DNA from: Martinezella tropici
Lineage (GTDB): Bacteria; Pseudomonadota; Alphaproteobacteria; Rhizobiales; Rhizobiaceae
Direction of reading: 5' to 3'
NCBI GenBank assembly: GCA_000799755.1
Contig: JUHI01000014.1
Coordinates: 1-64,000 of the forward strand
DNA length: 64,000 nucleotides
The notes beneath the pieces are model-generated. The model was not told where the DNA came from, did no database searches, and worked only from the letters and a program-made list of their open reading frames with translations. Below are positions 36,804 through 45,417 of the stretch, one piece after another (within the stretch, counting starts at the first letter, position 1; every line of letters starts with the position of its first letter). The translations under genes and the position numbers were made by a program.

Positions 36804-36845
36804 AAAGACTGGTTGTTCTTTTTCTACTAAATTTATGGATTATTT
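36804..36845 (-). promoter_or_regulatory. shared 42-bp upstream element, copy 1
   Basis: An ungapped 42-bp block identical at 36 positions to 41861-41902. It lies 70 bp upstream of the binding-protein start. Its centre (36822-36840) is an imperfect version of the palindrome seen in copy 2. The shared core includes GTTCTTTTTCTAC and AAATTT. It probably holds the operator and part of the promoter of the 36734-29550 operon. The rest of the 317-bp gap (36735-37051) shows no gene. Confidence 0.65.
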
Positions 36846-37051
36846 TGTCGGTTTTCGACTTGTGCGGGGATCAGCATTTTTCAGGCGGCTTGGTGAGGGT
36901 TGGGCGGGTCGCAGCCCTCGTTGGCCTTCAGCGCCTCGGTACCGCCCTTGTCGGGATCGACAGCAGAATGGGTATGGTCCCTGCGGTCTCCGACATGGCA
37001 AGAATGCTATGGACTTCAGGCCCATTCGGCCCGAAGTCTCTCAGTGATTTA

Positions 37052-37654
37052 TCAGGCTACCAGCTTTTCGCCCGACAAATGACGTTCGAGGAAGGGCAGG
37101 CTGTCCTGTCCCCAATACAGCTCGCCTTCATAACGGAAAGTCGGCAGGCCGAAGACACCGGCTTCCTTTGCAACTTCGCGATTGCTGCCCCAGAGTTCCG
37201 AGATATCGGAGCCAGCGGCGCGAGCCTCCAGTGCTGCACCGTCAAAGCCTGCGGCATCCGCAATCGCCTTTCGCACATCGGCGTTGCCGATATCGGAAGC
37301 GGTGCCCCAGAAGGCGTGCTGCAGCGCCCGGGCGAGGGCGACCCAATCCTGTCCTTCGAGCTGAGCTGCGAGAACAAGAAAGCCCGCGGGCGTTGGGTCG
37401 CAGAGTGCCGAACGGTTTGTGAAGTCGAGCTGCTTGCCGCGAAGAGCAGCCCAGCGCAGGAGATCCTTCAACCCATAAGCGCGACGCGCGTCAGGGCGAT
37501 CGCGCGAATAGATAGCGCCATTTTCGACGATCAGCGGAATGAGATAGGGACGGATCTCGGCCCCGGATCGCGCCGCGACTTCGACAAACGCATCAAGGCC
37601 TATATAGGCCCACGGTGATCCGATCCCGAAGAAATAATCAATGGTTTTGGTCAT
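37052..37654 (-). CDS. DsbA-family 2-hydroxychromene-2-carboxylate isomerase-like protein
   Basis: A 200-residue thioredoxin-fold protein of the GST-kappa/HCCA-isomerase group. The N-terminal IDYFFGIGSPWAYIG carries the catalytic serine in the SPWAY motif, and the C-terminus has GVFGLPTFRYEGELYWGQDSLPFLERHL, characteristic of the family. AGGAGAAAAG precedes the ATG. Members bind glutathione and isomerise aromatic catabolic intermediates or act on other adducts. It is the last gene of the minus-strand set from 41793, 25 bp after the TetR gene. Confidence 0.85.
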   Translation of the reverse strand: MTKTIDYFFGIGSPWAYIGLDAFVEVAARSGAEIRPYLIPLIVENGAIYSRDRPDARRAYGLKDLLRWAALRGKQLDFTNRSALCDPTPAGFLVLAAQLEGQDWVALARALQHAFWGTASDIGNADVRKAIADAAGFDGAALEARAAGSDISELWGSNREVAKEAGVFGLPTFRYEGELYWGQDSLPFLERHLSGEKLVA

Positions 37655-37679
37655 AAGGCTTTTCTCCTGACGGGATGAA

Positions 37680-38252
37680 TTATGCAGTCGCTTTAAAGGT
37701 CACTGCCGTGGCCATATCGAAGACGGACAGCGCACAGTCACGCGCCACCAGAACAGCCCGGGGATCACGGCCGACAGCAACCGTCGCCAGTGCCCCTTCG
37801 TAAAGCAGAGACATGTGCGCCGCCACCTGCTTGGTCGGACATCTTGCGGCCGCCATGACGGAACGGAAGATATCGCGTACAGCATTCTTGTGCTCGCGGG
37901 CGATGGACACGACGCGCGCGGAATCACCGTGCTCAGCGACTGCCAATGCAAAGGCGCAGCCGCGAAACTCCGGACTGTCGGCCTTTTCGAACAGGCGTTC
38001 GAAAATCAAGGCGATCTGTTCACGCGGCTGCAGCGCCATAGTGCATGTGACTTCTCTCAACTGAAGAAGAACGCGTTCGTGACGTTCTGTCAGATAGGCG
38101 GCGACAAGATGATCCTTGGACGGAAAGTGTCGGTAGAGTGTGGCTTTTGCTACATTGGCTTCGTCGACAATGCGGTCGATACCGACAGCGCGAATCCCTT
38201 CCTTGTAGAAAAGGGTGCCAGCGGTGGTCAGGATATGATCTGATATTTTCAT
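37680..38252 (-). CDS. TetR/AcrR family transcriptional regulator
   Basis: A 190-residue regulator. The helix-turn-helix covers ILTTAGTLFYKEGIRAVGIDRIVDEANVAKATLYRHFPSKDHLVAAYL, close to the start. The C-terminal domain is variable. It lies between the ketopantoate-reductase-like gene (39-bp gap) and the isomerase gene, on the same strand, so it may be part of that operon. It is a candidate, though only by position, for the protein that binds the 42-bp element shared by the two neighbouring operons. Confidence 0.88.
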   Translation of the reverse strand: MKISDHILTTAGTLFYKEGIRAVGIDRIVDEANVAKATLYRHFPSKDHLVAAYLTERHERVLLQLREVTCTMALQPREQIALIFERLFEKADSPEFRGCAFALAVAEHGDSARVVSIAREHKNAVRDIFRSVMAAARCPTKQVAAHMSLLYEGALATVAVGRDPRAVLVARDCALSVFDMATAVTFKATA

Positions 38253-38290
38253 TGCGTCGGTCCGGATGCGGTCATTGTATGATCTCGGGA

Positions 38291-39334
38291 CTAGCCCGTC
38301 TGATGTGCTTTCGGCCTCGAAGGGGTAGGGGTGGAGAAAGACAGGTAGTTCTCGGCAAGCCGGCGCAGACTAGCGAAAGGAAGGAGAGCCGTGAAGCCAC
38401 CTTGTCGCGCCGTCGATCCGGCAATTTCCTGAGCGGCACGATTATAGGGCGTCGCTATCCCATGCAGACGCCCGAAAAGAGTGATTTCGCCGTTGAGGTA
38501 GTCGACTTCGCTTGAAGCGCCCCGCGTGAAACTCTGCCAGGTCGATTGCTGACCGGGTCGAATGCCGGAGTTTTCGGCGATCTTCCAGTGTGCAATACTG
38601 ATGGTCCGTTCCGAAGGTGATGCGAAGGCATGGCCTGCCGCCTTCAAAACCGTCTCGGCTTCCTCGACAAGGGCGGTGCCGAATGCCGCTCGCTCGTCGT
38701 CTGCGCCGTCGAAGAGCTCCAGCACATTGCGCACATTGTGAAGGAGCTTCGCCGCCTTCCATCGCTTGATATCGCTCGTTGTCTCGGCGATGTAGTCCGA
38801 TCGGCTAAGATCCAGGACGACCTTGGCCGCCGTCTCGTCGGTGCCGTACGGATAACGACCCATGGTCACGATCGCCACCTGCGGATCGCCCCCGACCACG
38901 ACATGTCCGGTTTCCGTAAAGCGGGCAGGTGTCAGGATGCTGGCGCCGTAGACATTCGAAAAAAATCTAAGAGCTGCCGCTTCCGTGACCAGGCCATTTT
39001 GAAATGTGACGATCGGCAGGGCGGAGGCTGCCAGTTCCTCGGAATTGTCGATCGGCCGCCATGCCCAAAAGGCAACGGCTTCTGCAGCATCTTGCGACTT
39101 TACCGTTAGGAGCAGAATATCGGATCGCTGCAACGACGGTGGCTCTGCCGTATCGAAGGCATTCAGGCGGAGTTGCCTTATGCCGGCGGGCCGATGGTAA
39201 ACGAGGCCGTGATCGATGATACGCCTGATCTGGGCGCCGCGTCCGACAAGCGCATAGTCGACGCCTGAAAGCTCAAACTGCGCGGCAAGGCTGGCGCCGA
39301 CAGCGCCGGCTCCGATGATGATGTATCTCGTCAT
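38291..39334 (-). CDS. ketopantoate reductase (ApbA/PanE) family protein
   Basis: A 347-residue NADP-dependent dehydrogenase-like protein. The Rossmann motif GAGAVGASLAAQFELSG is at the N-terminus, DILLLTVKSQD and FQNGL follow at the expected places, and the C-terminal helical domain has SSEVDYLNGEI. True PanE reduces ketopantoate, but paralogues like this are common in catabolic clusters and reduce other 2-keto acids. The start overlaps the acyl-CoA-dehydrogenase-like gene by four bases. The C-terminal tail (TPTPSRPKAHQTG) is low in complexity. Confidence 0.85.
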   Translation of the reverse strand: MTRYIIIGAGAVGASLAAQFELSGVDYALVGRGAQIRRIIDHGLVYHRPAGIRQLRLNAFDTAEPPSLQRSDILLLTVKSQDAAEAVAFWAWRPIDNSEELAASALPIVTFQNGLVTEAAALRFFSNVYGASILTPARFTETGHVVVGGDPQVAIVTMGRYPYGTDETAAKVVLDLSRSDYIAETTSDIKRWKAAKLLHNVRNVLELFDGADDERAAFGTALVEEAETVLKAAGHAFASPSERTISIAHWKIAENSGIRPGQQSTWQSFTRGASSEVDYLNGEITLFGRLHGIATPYNRAAQEIAGSTARQGGFTALLPFASLRRLAENYLSFSTPTPSRPKAHQTG

Positions 39335-40575
39335 GCTCGCCTTCCGGAAACGGCATTAAGCAGCTCTCTTGTGTCGTCTGCTTGCCTGGAGCTGAGAGGT
39401 GCATTGTGTGCCTTTTCTCCCATGAAGGGATGCGGCGGCTCTTCTGTCTTCTTGCTCCATCTGTCACATGCGGACCGTCCGAGGATGGAAACAGAAGTGT
39501 CTTCCTGGGGGGCGTGGACAAGAACAGATTGGATATCACGGAAATGCCGCTCGATCCCCAGATCACCGTTGAGACCGGGATTGCCGAGGGTGCGAACGGC
39601 AAGCTGAACCGCGTCACGTATGTTGCGCGCCGCGAGAAGACGCGCCCTGATCAGCGCTTCCGGTTCATCCAGCGAATGATCAAGTGCGTTGAAAAGGATC
39701 TGTCTCGCGCCGCCTACGAGCAGGTCGATCTCGCCGGCTGCGGAAATGAACCTTTCCGTTTTTGCGATGGGAGCGCCGAGATTGGCGGGTATGCGTTCAT
39801 GGCCGAAGCGGATGAATGCCTCCTGGGCAGCTTCCGCGGCTCCGAGATATATGGCGGTCAGCGCGACGGAAGCGGCGGCATGGGCACGGTTGTCCTGCGT
39901 ACCAACGGAAACATCGACAAGATCGAGGACGTCTTCGAGCGGTACCTCGACATCCAAGAACTCGACGTCATGCGAGCCGCTGGCTCGCATTCCCAGGCTC
40001 TTCCAGTTTTCGATCACTTTGATGCCAGGGCGTTGAGATGGAACGACGAAGGTACCGACACGCTGCGGTGTTTCATCGGTGCGTGCCCAGACAAGGAAAT
40101 GCGTCAGGCCGAGTGCGCCGGTAACGAAACGCTTGCGCCCTGAGATCGCCCATCCGCCGGCTGTGCGGCGCGCGAATGTGCTGGGAAGCCCGCCCCGGGC
40201 GGGAGAACCAAGCTCCGGCTCGACTCTCGCCGCGTTCAAAAGGATCGGGTGATCGCGCGCGTCGTCGAGCAAACGTCGATAAAGCGGCTCCGGCCATTTG
40301 CTGCCCGCTGCCTGTCCGAGATGGGTGAATATGGTCATCGCGCTGATCAAGGCGACCGAAGGGTCGCCGCGACCAAGCGCTGCAAGGATACGTCCGACAT
40401 CTGCAATGCCTGCACCTTTTCCGCCGAACCGTGGTGCAACTGTGCTTTCAAGGAGACCCGCGGCATGGACAGCTTCGATGCCGGGCCAGGGAAAAGCGCC
40501 CGATTCATCCGCCGCGGGCGCCGCGGCAGCCAGCTTGCGGGTGATCTCCGCCAGATCGATGGTGCTATAGAACAC
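39331..40575 (-). CDS. acyl-CoA dehydrogenase-like flavoprotein (SfnB/DszC-like group)
   Basis: A 414-residue acyl-CoA-dehydrogenase fold. APRFGGKGAGIADVGRILAALGRGDPSVAL, RKRFVTGALGLTHFLVWAR and SLGMRASGSHDVEFLDVEVPLEDVL are typical. The absence of an obvious catalytic glutamate and the company of LLM enzymes suggest the group that includes the sulfur-related monooxygenases SfnB and DszC. The start is GTG at 40575, with AGAGG about 10 bases upstream. It probably uses reduced flavin on a sulfur compound. The operon continues with the PanE-like gene. Confidence 0.8.
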   Translation of the reverse strand: MFYSTIDLAEITRKLAAAAPAADESGAFPWPGIEAVHAAGLLESTVAPRFGGKGAGIADVGRILAALGRGDPSVALISAMTIFTHLGQAAGSKWPEPLYRRLLDDARDHPILLNAARVEPELGSPARGGLPSTFARRTAGGWAISGRKRFVTGALGLTHFLVWARTDETPQRVGTFVVPSQRPGIKVIENWKSLGMRASGSHDVEFLDVEVPLEDVLDLVDVSVGTQDNRAHAAASVALTAIYLGAAEAAQEAFIRFGHERIPANLGAPIAKTERFISAAGEIDLLVGGARQILFNALDHSLDEPEALIRARLLAARNIRDAVQLAVRTLGNPGLNGDLGIERHFRDIQSVLVHAPQEDTSVSILGRSACDRWSKKTEEPPHPFMGEKAHNAPLSSRQADDTRELLNAVSGRRA

Positions 40576-40692
40576 TTTGCATCAGCCTCTTTGAAGCAGT
40601 AAGGAATGCCATGCGCAGGATTTGTAGCGCATGGCTTGTCTTTGCAGACACGATCGAAATGGCCTTCGCCAAACGATCTTCATGATGAGGGA

Positions 40693-41793
40693 TCATGCGA
40701 CGGCTTGCCGGGGTGCTTCTCGCTCCGCCAGATCCGCCCTGACGAGCGGCAGAATATAGCGGCCGTAGTCGATGGCGTCGTTGAGATTGTCATAGCCTCG
40801 GATCGAAATCAGATCCGCGCCAAGATCGACGTAATCGAGAATGGAGTCAGCAATCGTTCTTGGCGAGCCGACCAAAGCGGTGGACGCACCGCGCGCATTG
40901 GTCGCCGTCACCGTCGGGTACCAAAGAGCCCGATCATGCACATCGCCACGCGAGGCGATTTCAAGCAGCCGCTGCGAGCCGGTATTCTGCGGGGAAGGTG
41001 CGGTTGGCGGTACCTTGCCAAGGCCCCTTGCGCGATTTTCCTTTAAGAGATCGAGCGTGCGATGCGCCTTGGCCCAGGCAAGCTCATCCGTCTCGGCAAC
41101 AATCGGGCGGAAGGTCACCCAGATCCGCGGGCGGTCCTTGCGCCCGGCACGCGCGGCTTCGGCATAGATCCGATCGATCTGCTGCTTGGTTTCCGCCAGC
41201 GGCTCACCCCACAGGCCGAAGATGTCGGCGAGTTCGCCGCCGATGCGATAGGCGTCATCCGATGATCCGCCAACCGATACCGGGATGGTACCGTTGACCG
41301 GCCGCACGCGGCTGTGGAACTGCTTGAATTGATAGTAGCGGCCATCGAAGTCAAAGGGTTCGCTCGACTGCCAGACGCGGCGAAGAATGCGGATATATTC
41401 TTCCTGCCGCTCATAACGTTGATGCTTGTCGAGGAAGTCGCCTTCCCTGGCCTGTTCTTCATCGCTTCCGCCGGCAATGAAGTGAACAACTACGCGCCCG
41501 TTGCTCAGTTGATCGAGTGTTGCGAGTGATTTCGCCGCAACCGTCGGATAGATCGTGTTAGGACGAAGCGCGATGATGATCTTGATGTTCTTCGTGTGCG
41601 CAGCCACCGTTGCGCCGATCGTAAACGGGTCGAAGGATGCACTGTCATAGGGAATGAGGGTATAGTTGAAGCCATAGTCGTCGAGCGAACGGGCATAACG
41701 CTCGATGAATTGCGGGTCGAGTGCGGGATTTTCGAGGGGGTTGAGCTCGGTCGAGGCATTCGGAAAGGTGACGCTGATGAATTCGGTCGGCAT
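40693..41793 (-). CDS. LLM-class monooxygenase, alkanesulfonate monooxygenase (SsuD)-like
   Basis: A 366-residue luciferase-like protein with SsuD-type motifs: KIIIALRPNTIYPTVAAKSLATLDQLSNGRVVVHFIAGG, DGRYYQFKQF, and SVGGSSDDAYRIGGELADIFGLWGEPL. SsuD releases sulfite from alkanesulfonates using reduced FMN and oxygen; the flavin reductase partner is not in this window. It is the first gene of the set 41793-37052, with the 42-bp element 68 bp upstream. The acyl-CoA-dehydrogenase-like gene lies 117 bp downstream. Confidence 0.88.
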   Translation of the reverse strand: MPTEFISVTFPNASTELNPLENPALDPQFIERYARSLDDYGFNYTLIPYDSASFDPFTIGATVAAHTKNIKIIIALRPNTIYPTVAAKSLATLDQLSNGRVVVHFIAGGSDEEQAREGDFLDKHQRYERQEEYIRILRRVWQSSEPFDFDGRYYQFKQFHSRVRPVNGTIPVSVGGSSDDAYRIGGELADIFGLWGEPLAETKQQIDRIYAEAARAGRKDRPRIWVTFRPIVAETDELAWAKAHRTLDLLKENRARGLGKVPPTAPSPQNTGSQRLLEIASRGDVHDRALWYPTVTATNARGASTALVGSPRTIADSILDYVDLGADLISIRGYDNLNDAIDYGRYILPLVRADLAEREAPRQAVA

Positions 41794-41860
41794 GTCTATA
41801 TCCCTATGATTTGCTTCAGCTGGTTATGCGCAGAATGCTAGCGGGACCCGAGTACCTCAG

Positions 41861-41902
41861 AAAGACAGGTCGTTCTTTTTCTACAAAATTTGTAGAATAT
41901 TT
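41861..41902 (-). promoter_or_regulatory. shared 42-bp upstream element, copy 2
   Basis: The partner of 36804-36845 (36 of 42 identical, no gap), 68 bp upstream of the SsuD-like start. Here the centre is a perfect 19-bp palindrome, TTCTACAAAATTTGTAGAA, at 41879-41897, as expected for a dimeric regulator. Confidence 0.68.
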
Positions 41903-42056
41903 GTGCTTTGAATGTGCAGCGCCGGCGCCAAAGTTGTCCCGGCAACTGGACGGGTATTGTGTAGCGGATGGATTCCCGCGTTCATTTGTGTCGAGAACTT
42001 GCCCAAGTTTTCGTTTCATTGCGAGCCTGCCTGGAGGCAGATGTTGGAAGTTTGTC

Positions 42057-42148
42057 TGTGAACCGGCGTCGCCGAATGACCCCGCCCATCTTTGAAATAT
42101 CAACAGTTTGCCACGCCGATTAGCTCCCAATCACCGCGCCGATTCACA
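42057..42148. mobile_element. 92-bp MITE-like element, copy 1
   Basis: A 92-bp block starting TGTGAACCGGCG and ending CGCCGATTCACA, so the 12-bp ends are inverted repeats (one mismatch). It is 84/92 identical to 58481-58572 and also related to 60228-60319. A second internal CGCCGATTAGC sits near the right end, like the multiple terminal repeats of IS21-family elements. There is no coding capacity and no clear target duplication. Confidence 0.75.
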
Positions 42149-42575
42149 GGCGGTACCGCCCGCCGATGACTGCCTACTCAGGATGATCAACCGCCCTGCA
42201 CAACAGAAGTGCTGACGAAGCCAAAAGAAAGGTGGCCGGCCGGATAAGCTGCGGCCTGTCGAGTTTCACGATGCCTTAGCCCGAATTTTCATTTGAGGCT
42301 GAACCATTCATTCGAGCGAAACTTGTTGATTGAACCGCTATATCTATATCCAAACGAGGTCATGCGAAATGCAAAGCTGGAAGAGATCGCGACGCAAATA
42401 AACAATCTGGCCACTTGCTGACCAAACCGGCGTTCGCCTCATTCTCCGCCACAACGAATCTACGGCCTAAGTGTCGTGCAGGACGTAGCAATCTGGAAGA
42501 TCATGCTGAATTCAGAGTTGAGCTTTCATATAGATAGGCTGAGGTCGTGATCGACCAGGATCTGTAAGTTATCAT
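42149..42575. other. intergenic stretch without a recognised gene
   Basis: About 430 bp between MITE copy 1 and the 3' end of the 51461-42576 operon. It is relatively AT-rich and shows no supported coding frame. A short GGTCG/CGACC repeat near 42543-42556 is too weak to call a terminator. Confidence 0.4.
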
Positions 42576-43472
42576 TCAGGACAGGGTCGGATCCAATCTG
42601 TCGCGCAGCCAGTCGCCGATGATCGATACCGAAAGCGTCGTGAGAACGATGACGGCGGCTGGCGTCAACATGATCCAGGGAGCCGATTGGATGTAGTCGC
42701 GACCATAGCCCACCATATTACCAAGGCTGGTCTGCGGCGGCTGAAGGCCGATTCCGAGGAAGGAAAGGCTCGATTCGAGCAGGATGACACCGGGAATATT
42801 GAGCGTCATGGCGACGATGATTGTTGTCGCGATATTTGGAAGAATGTGTCTCAGATAAATGCGGGCCGGCGAGGCGCCGATGTCCCGCGCCGCCACGGCG
42901 TAACCTCGTGCGTTGGCGGAGATCGCCAGGCTGCGTGCAATGCGGGTGATGATCTCCCAACCGTTGAGGCCGAGCATCAGGACGAAGATAACCAGTGAAT
43001 TGCCAAGAAACGCCAATATGGCAATGGCGATGATCATGAAAGGCATGGCCAACTGCGCGTCGACCAGCATCAGGATCACCTGGTCGACCCAGCCGCGAAA
43101 ATAGGCGGAGAGAAATCCGAGCGTCACCCCGATAATAGTGGTGATGACGGTGGCTGCCACGGCGATGATGATCGAGATGCGGATCGAGGTTATGACACGG
43201 GAGAAGACGTCACGCCCCAGCTGGTCCGTGCCGAGCAGGTGTTCGAATGTGCCGCCGAAAAGAGCGGGGGGACGAAGGCGCGCCAGGACATTGGTGGCCA
43301 TGAAATCATAGGGAGCGAGCCAATAGGCAAAGAGCGTGACAAGGATCATCAGCCCGAGCCAGGAAAGGGAGATCAGCACCAGCGGTGGCCAAGCGGTGAA
43401 GAAGGCCTCGGCGCCGCTCTTTCGCCGTACCATGACGCTGGGGGCGGCTGCGTTTTCGACGTCTGCAGTCAT
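42576..43472 (-). CDS. peptide/opine-type ABC transporter permease (DppC-like)
   Basis: A 298-residue permease. The ATG at 43472 (MTADVENAAAP) starts 11 bp after the DppB-like gene; longer in-frame sequence overlaps that gene. LLGTDQLGRDVFSRVITSIRISI is the family hallmark, with the EAA region AARDIGASPARIYLRHILPNIATTIIV and ESSLSFLGIGLQPPQTSLGNMV. It is the last gene of the DeoR-led phosphodiester operon. Confidence 0.92.
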   Translation of the reverse strand: MTADVENAAAPSVMVRRKSGAEAFFTAWPPLVLISLSWLGLMILVTLFAYWLAPYDFMATNVLARLRPPALFGGTFEHLLGTDQLGRDVFSRVITSIRISIIIAVAATVITTIIGVTLGFLSAYFRGWVDQVILMLVDAQLAMPFMIIAIAILAFLGNSLVIFVLMLGLNGWEIITRIARSLAISANARGYAVAARDIGASPARIYLRHILPNIATTIIVAMTLNIPGVILLESSLSFLGIGLQPPQTSLGNMVGYGRDYIQSAPWIMLTPAAVIVLTTLSVSIIGDWLRDRLDPTLS

Positions 43473-43483
43473 CGGCAATGCTC

Positions 43484-44419
43484 CTATGTTTCGGCTTGGC
43501 GCGGGCCGCGCATGCGTGGATCGATCACGCCATAGAGAAGATCGACAATGAAATTGGATATGACCATCATCGCGCCGATGAGCAGGAGGATGACCTGGAC
43601 CACTGCGAGATCGCGAGAGGTGACCGATGAGATCAGCAGACGACCGATCCCAGGCCATGAGAAGACGCTTTCGACCACGACGGCACCGCTAACCATTGAG
43701 CCGAGCATGAAGCCGAAGATGGTGACGATAGGTACGGCCGCATTCGGCAATACGTGGCGACTGATAATTTTCGTCCATGGCACACCCTTGGCACGAGCGG
43801 TCCTTACGAAGGGCTGCCCGAGCACCTCGACCATGGCCGAGCGGGCGTAGCGCGCAATGACCGCTGACCCGGCGATGGATAGCGTCACGATGGGCAATAC
43901 CATGTGCAGCGGTGTTGCGTAGCCGCCGGATGGAAGCCAACGCAATTGTACCGCGAAGACCAACGCCAATACGAGCGCAAGGACGAAGGTCGGCACGGTA
44001 AAACCCAACACCGAGATCGACATGATCAGCCGATCGAACACAGAATTGCGATGGAGCGCAGCGGTAATACCCGCAAGCAGACCAAGCGCTGTCTTCAACA
44101 CCAGTGTTGGCGCCATAATGGCAAGCGTTGCCGGAAGCCGGTCGAGTACGACATCAAGGGCGGGCCGGTTCTCACGCATCGAATTACCGAGATCGCCGTG
44201 AAAAACGGCGCCAAGGTATTTATAGAATTGCACCCATATTGGTTGATCAAGACCCCATTGGCGGCGGAACGCCTCGATGACCTCAGGCGGCGTCGTGGCG
44301 ACGTCGAAAAACCGGCTGAGAGGATCGCCCGACAGCCGCATAACGAAGAAGGCAAAGGTAACGATAATGAACAACGTCATCAGCGCCCGCAAAAGCCTGG
44401 TGAGAATGAACTGAGCCAT
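43484..44419 (-). CDS. peptide/opine-type ABC transporter permease (DppB-like)
   Basis: A 311-residue permease. The ATG at 44419 lies two bases after the upstream ATPase stop; a TTG two codons earlier would overlap it. ILTRLLRALMTLFIIVTFAFFVMRLSGDPLSRF opens the protein, FVRTARAKGVPWTKIISRHVLPNAAVPIVT is the EAA loop, and VESVFSWPGIGRLLISSVTSRDLAVVQ follows. It pairs with the DppC-like protein downstream. Confidence 0.92.
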   Translation of the reverse strand: MAQFILTRLLRALMTLFIIVTFAFFVMRLSGDPLSRFFDVATTPPEVIEAFRRQWGLDQPIWVQFYKYLGAVFHGDLGNSMRENRPALDVVLDRLPATLAIMAPTLVLKTALGLLAGITAALHRNSVFDRLIMSISVLGFTVPTFVLALVLALVFAVQLRWLPSGGYATPLHMVLPIVTLSIAGSAVIARYARSAMVEVLGQPFVRTARAKGVPWTKIISRHVLPNAAVPIVTIFGFMLGSMVSGAVVVESVFSWPGIGRLLISSVTSRDLAVVQVILLLIGAMMVISNFIVDLLYGVIDPRMRGPRQAET

Positions 44420-44421
44420 AT

Positions 44422-45417
44422 TCAAGCCGCCTCAATGCCGGAGAGGGAGGGGTCGTTGACAAGGTGGCACGCCACTGCTCGTTCGCCCATTTCGACAAGA
44501 TCGGGACGGGTGGAGCGGCAGGCGACGCGCGTTTCCGGGCAGCGGGTATGGAATGGACAGCCGCTCGGCACATTCACGGCGCTCGGCGGATCTCCGTTCA
44601 AAATGATGCGACTGCGCCTGCTGCGTCCCGGCACAGGTACAGCCGAAATGAGTGCGCGAGTATAGGGATGAGCCGGATTGGCGAAGATCTCGTCGACATT
44701 GCCGATCTCGACGATGCGTCCGAGATACATCACAGCAACACGTTCGGCGATCTGACGGACCACCTTGAGATCGTGGCTGACGAATATGCCGGTAAAGCCA
44801 ATGCGGGCCCGAACATCTTCGAGCAGATTGAGAACTTGCGCTTGCACTGAGACATCAAGCGCGGACACGGGCTCGTCGCAGACCAGAAGTTCAGGGTTGG
44901 TGACGAGTGCGCGGGCGATGACGACACGCTGGCGCTGGCCGCCCGAAAGCTCATGCGGATAGCGGCTGCCATGATGAGCGAGTAGACCAATCTGTCCCAT
45001 GACGTCTGCAACAAGCGATTTGCGGTCGGCGGCTGCGAGGTCCGGCCGGTGGACGATGAGCGGCTCCTCGATCTGGTATCCCACGGCAAGACGAGGATCG
45101 AGGGCGGCTAGCGGATCCTGATAGACCATTTGCAAGCGCCCGCGCATGCGTCGCCATTCAGCATCCGGCCTGGCGTTGACCCTCTCTCCGCCGAACCGGA
45201 TCTCTCCGCCGCTTGCTGGAATATGTCCAAGCAGCAACCGGGCCGTCGTCGACTTGCCGCAGCCGCTCTCGCCGACTATGCCAAGCATTTCGCCGGGTGC
45301 GACGTTGAAGGATATTCCGTCGACAGCTTTCAGGCGTTTGGTCGGGGAGAACAACAGACCGCGCTGGCGCAACTTGAAACTGCGGGACAGATTTTGGACT
45401 TCAAGTGCACCTTTCAT
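44422..45417 (-). CDS. peptide/opine-type ABC transporter ATP-binding protein (DppF-like)
   Basis: A 331-residue ATPase with Walker A GESGCGKST, Q-loop YQDPLAALDPRL, signature LSGGQRQRVVIARAL, Walker B LLVCDEPVSALDVS and FVSHDLKVVRQIAERVAVMYLGRIVE; the tail has CPFHTRCPETRVAC. The ATG at 45417 overlaps the stop of the DppD-like gene by four bases. It forms a heterodimer with that protein to drive import. Confidence 0.92.
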   Translation of the reverse strand: MKGALEVQNLSRSFKLRQRGLLFSPTKRLKAVDGISFNVAPGEMLGIVGESGCGKSTTARLLLGHIPASGGEIRFGGERVNARPDAEWRRMRGRLQMVYQDPLAALDPRLAVGYQIEEPLIVHRPDLAAADRKSLVADVMGQIGLLAHHGSRYPHELSGGQRQRVVIARALVTNPELLVCDEPVSALDVSVQAQVLNLLEDVRARIGFTGIFVSHDLKVVRQIAERVAVMYLGRIVEIGNVDEIFANPAHPYTRALISAVPVPGRSRRSRIILNGDPPSAVNVPSGCPFHTRCPETRVACRSTRPDLVEMGERAVACHLVNDPSLSGIEAA

